From the NCBI GenBank assembly GCA_017548445.1, contig JAFYZZ010000097.1, positions 1 through 7,275 of the forward strand: a stretch of DNA of 7,275 nt, given 5' to 3'. This DNA is from Bacteroidales bacterium (lineage in GTDB: Bacteria > Bacteroidota > Bacteroidia > Bacteroidales > UBA932). This document shows, in pieces, positions 6,384 to 7,275 of the stretch; positions within the stretch are counted from its first letter, which is position 1; each line of letters begins with the position of its first letter. The position numbers and the translations under genes are program-made. The notes beneath the pieces were generated by a model, which saw only the letters and a program-made list of their open reading frames with translations, searched no databases and was not told where the DNA came from.

Positions 6384-6407
6384 GGTTTGTGCCATTGGAT
6401 AAGGATT

Positions 6408-7043
6408 CTATCGGAGAGAGGCTCCCGGCAGGACGATGCCCTCGGGGAGGCCGGCGACCTCGTGGCCGGGGCAGAGGGCGCGGCCGGCGGCGAGCGTCAC
6501 GATGCGCTCGCGGGAGGCGGCGGCAAGCGCCTTGTCAGCGCCCGGGAGGGTGGTAACCACCGCGATGCCGGGGATGTAGGCGTCGCCCGTAAACAGGTAC
6601 CCGTCCACCTCGAATGTCAGGCAGGAGGGATGATGTCCCGGCGTGGAATAAACGTTTGCGTAGATTCCGTCGAACAGCTCGATGCGGGCGCCTTCGTCGC
6701 AGACCACGACGCCGTCCGACGCGAACGCGATCGGATCGTCGTGGTACTTCGACATATTGGCCCGCGGGTCTGCCAGCGCCTGCCGGCCGGCCGCGTTCGT
6801 ATAGATCCGCACCTGCGGGAACAGCTCCGCCAGGCGGGGCAGCCCGTAGATATGGTCATAATGTGCGTGCGTCAGCAGCACGCCCGCCACGGAATACCCT
6901 TCGCCCGCAAGGGCGGAAAAACGCTCCAGCAAAGGCTCCACATCGCCGCAATCCACGATCCAGAACGTCTTCTCCCCCTCGTTGGAGAGGATATACGTCC
7001 GGGACGTGAAGATAGAATTTACGATGTGCGAAACCCTGAGCAT
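6408..7043 (-). CDS. Metallo-beta-lactamase-fold hydrolase
   Basis: A 211-residue soluble hydrolase of the metallo-beta-lactamase/glyoxalase II-like superfamily. Metal ligands are all present: H59, H61, D63 and H64 in THAHYDH, H137 in PGHHPS, D154 in FTGDAY and H194 in CPGHE. This predicts a di-metal, probably zinc, centre. Family members hydrolyse thioesters, lactones, phosphodiesters and other substrates; the substrate cannot be read from the sequence. There is no signal peptide, so it acts in the cytoplasm. The start ATG (7041-7043) abuts the TAG of the upstream aminotransferase gene with no gap, so the two are almost certainly translationally coupled. That places the enzyme in the same, probably surface-sugar, pathway. 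A thioesterase-like role on an acyl or sugar intermediate is possible but only a guess. A strong intrinsic terminator follows the gene. Confidence 0.88.
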   Translation of the reverse strand: MLRVSHIVNSIFTSRTYILSNEGEKTFWIVDCGDVEPLLERFSALAGEGYSVAGVLLTHAHYDHIYGLPRLAELFPQVRIYTNAAGRQALADPRANMSKYHDDPIAFASDGVVVCDEGARIELFDGIYANVYSTPGHHPSCLTFEVDGYLFTGDAYIPGIAVVTTLPGADKALAAASRERIVTLAAGRALCPGHEVAGLPEGIVLPGASLR

Positions 7044-7275
7044 CTAAGCGATTCCGTTCTTGATGGACTCGACGATGTAGCGGACGTCCTCGTCGCTCAC
7101 GTACGGGCCGGCAGGCAGGCACATACCCACCTTGAAGACCGCCTCGGAGACGCCGTTCACATAAGCGGGCGCGTCGGCGTACACCGGCTGCTTGTGCATC
7201 GGCTTCCAGACGGGACGAGCCTCGACGCCGGCGGCGTCCAGCCAGACGCGCATCGCCTCGACGTTGTCGTTCGGC
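7044..7275 (-). CDS. DegT/DnrJ/EryC1/StrS-family aminotransferase, C-terminal end
   Basis: The C-terminal 77 or so residues of a PLP-dependent sugar aminotransferase; the frame stays open past the window end (upstream codons read PNDNVEAMRVW). The markers are ARPVWKPMHKQPVYA and the closing CLPAGPYVSDEDVRYIVESIK, which resemble the end of the DegT family (members make amino sugars such as bacillosamine-type precursors for O-antigen, capsule or glycoprotein glycans). The catalytic lysine lies outside the window, so activity cannot be judged. The exact sugar and gene name cannot be assigned. The TAG stop (7044-7046) touches the ATG of the hydrolase. Confidence 0.88.
   Translation of the reverse strand, partial: PNDNVEAMRVWLDAAGVEARPVWKPMHKQPVYADAPAYVNGVSEAVFKVGMCLPAGPYVSDEDVRYIVESIKNGIA

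Noticed and set aside
1..7275. CRISPR array, insertion sequence, tRNA or rRNA genes
   Set aside because: No regularly spaced repeats of CRISPR length, no transposase frame with terminal repeats, and no recognisable structural RNA were found by eye.

Overview
The window looks like a chromosomal segment of a high-GC member of the Bacteroidota, probably Bacteroidales. This is an inference from four things: -7 elements of the Bacteroides type (TAnnTTTG) upstream of several genes, starts with little or no Shine-Dalgarno sequence, a short-lipobox lipoprotein, and the gene content. No rRNA, tRNA or CRISPR array was seen. Hand-counted lines of most genes are about 58-82% G+C. One island at about 1589-3205 is much more AT-rich, about 35-43% in the lines counted.

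Layout. (1) Positions 1-891, plus strand: a nearly complete tyrosine recombinase of the XerD type, cut at its N-terminus by the window edge. (2) Positions 905-1588, minus strand, converging on xerD with a 13-base gap: a three-helix membrane protein resembling SLATT-type effectors of anti-phage and nucleotide-signalling systems, with its own Bacteroides-type promoter and no visible partner gene. (3) Positions 1762-3195, plus strand: a low-GC predicted lipoprotein with a C-terminal NodB/CE4 polysaccharide-deacetylase-like domain. (4) Positions 3196-3320: a short convergent gap holding an unusual repeat, two copies of a perfect 10-bp palindrome flanking two 10-bp tandem units. (5) Positions 3321-4505, minus strand: purT, the formate-dependent GAR transformylase of purine synthesis. 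(6) Positions 4607-6228, minus strand: a hipBA toxin-antitoxin operon with overlapping genes. Its upstream region has an inverted repeat enclosing a -7 element and two further perfect 16-bp palindromes. (7) Positions 6353-7275, minus strand: the end of an operon, with the C-terminus of a DegT/DnrJ/EryC1/StrS-family sugar aminotransferase followed directly (TAG then ATG) by a metallo-beta-lactamase-fold hydrolase, closed by a strong intrinsic terminator.

How the parts fit. Housekeeping genes (xerD, purT) alternate with accessory cargo: a solo SLATT-like protein, a low-GC lipoprotein and HipBA. This is the pattern of a variable chromosomal spot. The aminotransferase-hydrolase pair looks like the tail of a surface-polysaccharide operon running in from the right. 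The most interesting candidates are the solo SLATT-like gene, the dyad-rich hipBA control region, and the palindrome/tandem repeat between the lipoprotein and purT. No complete novel multi-gene system can be demonstrated from this window alone.
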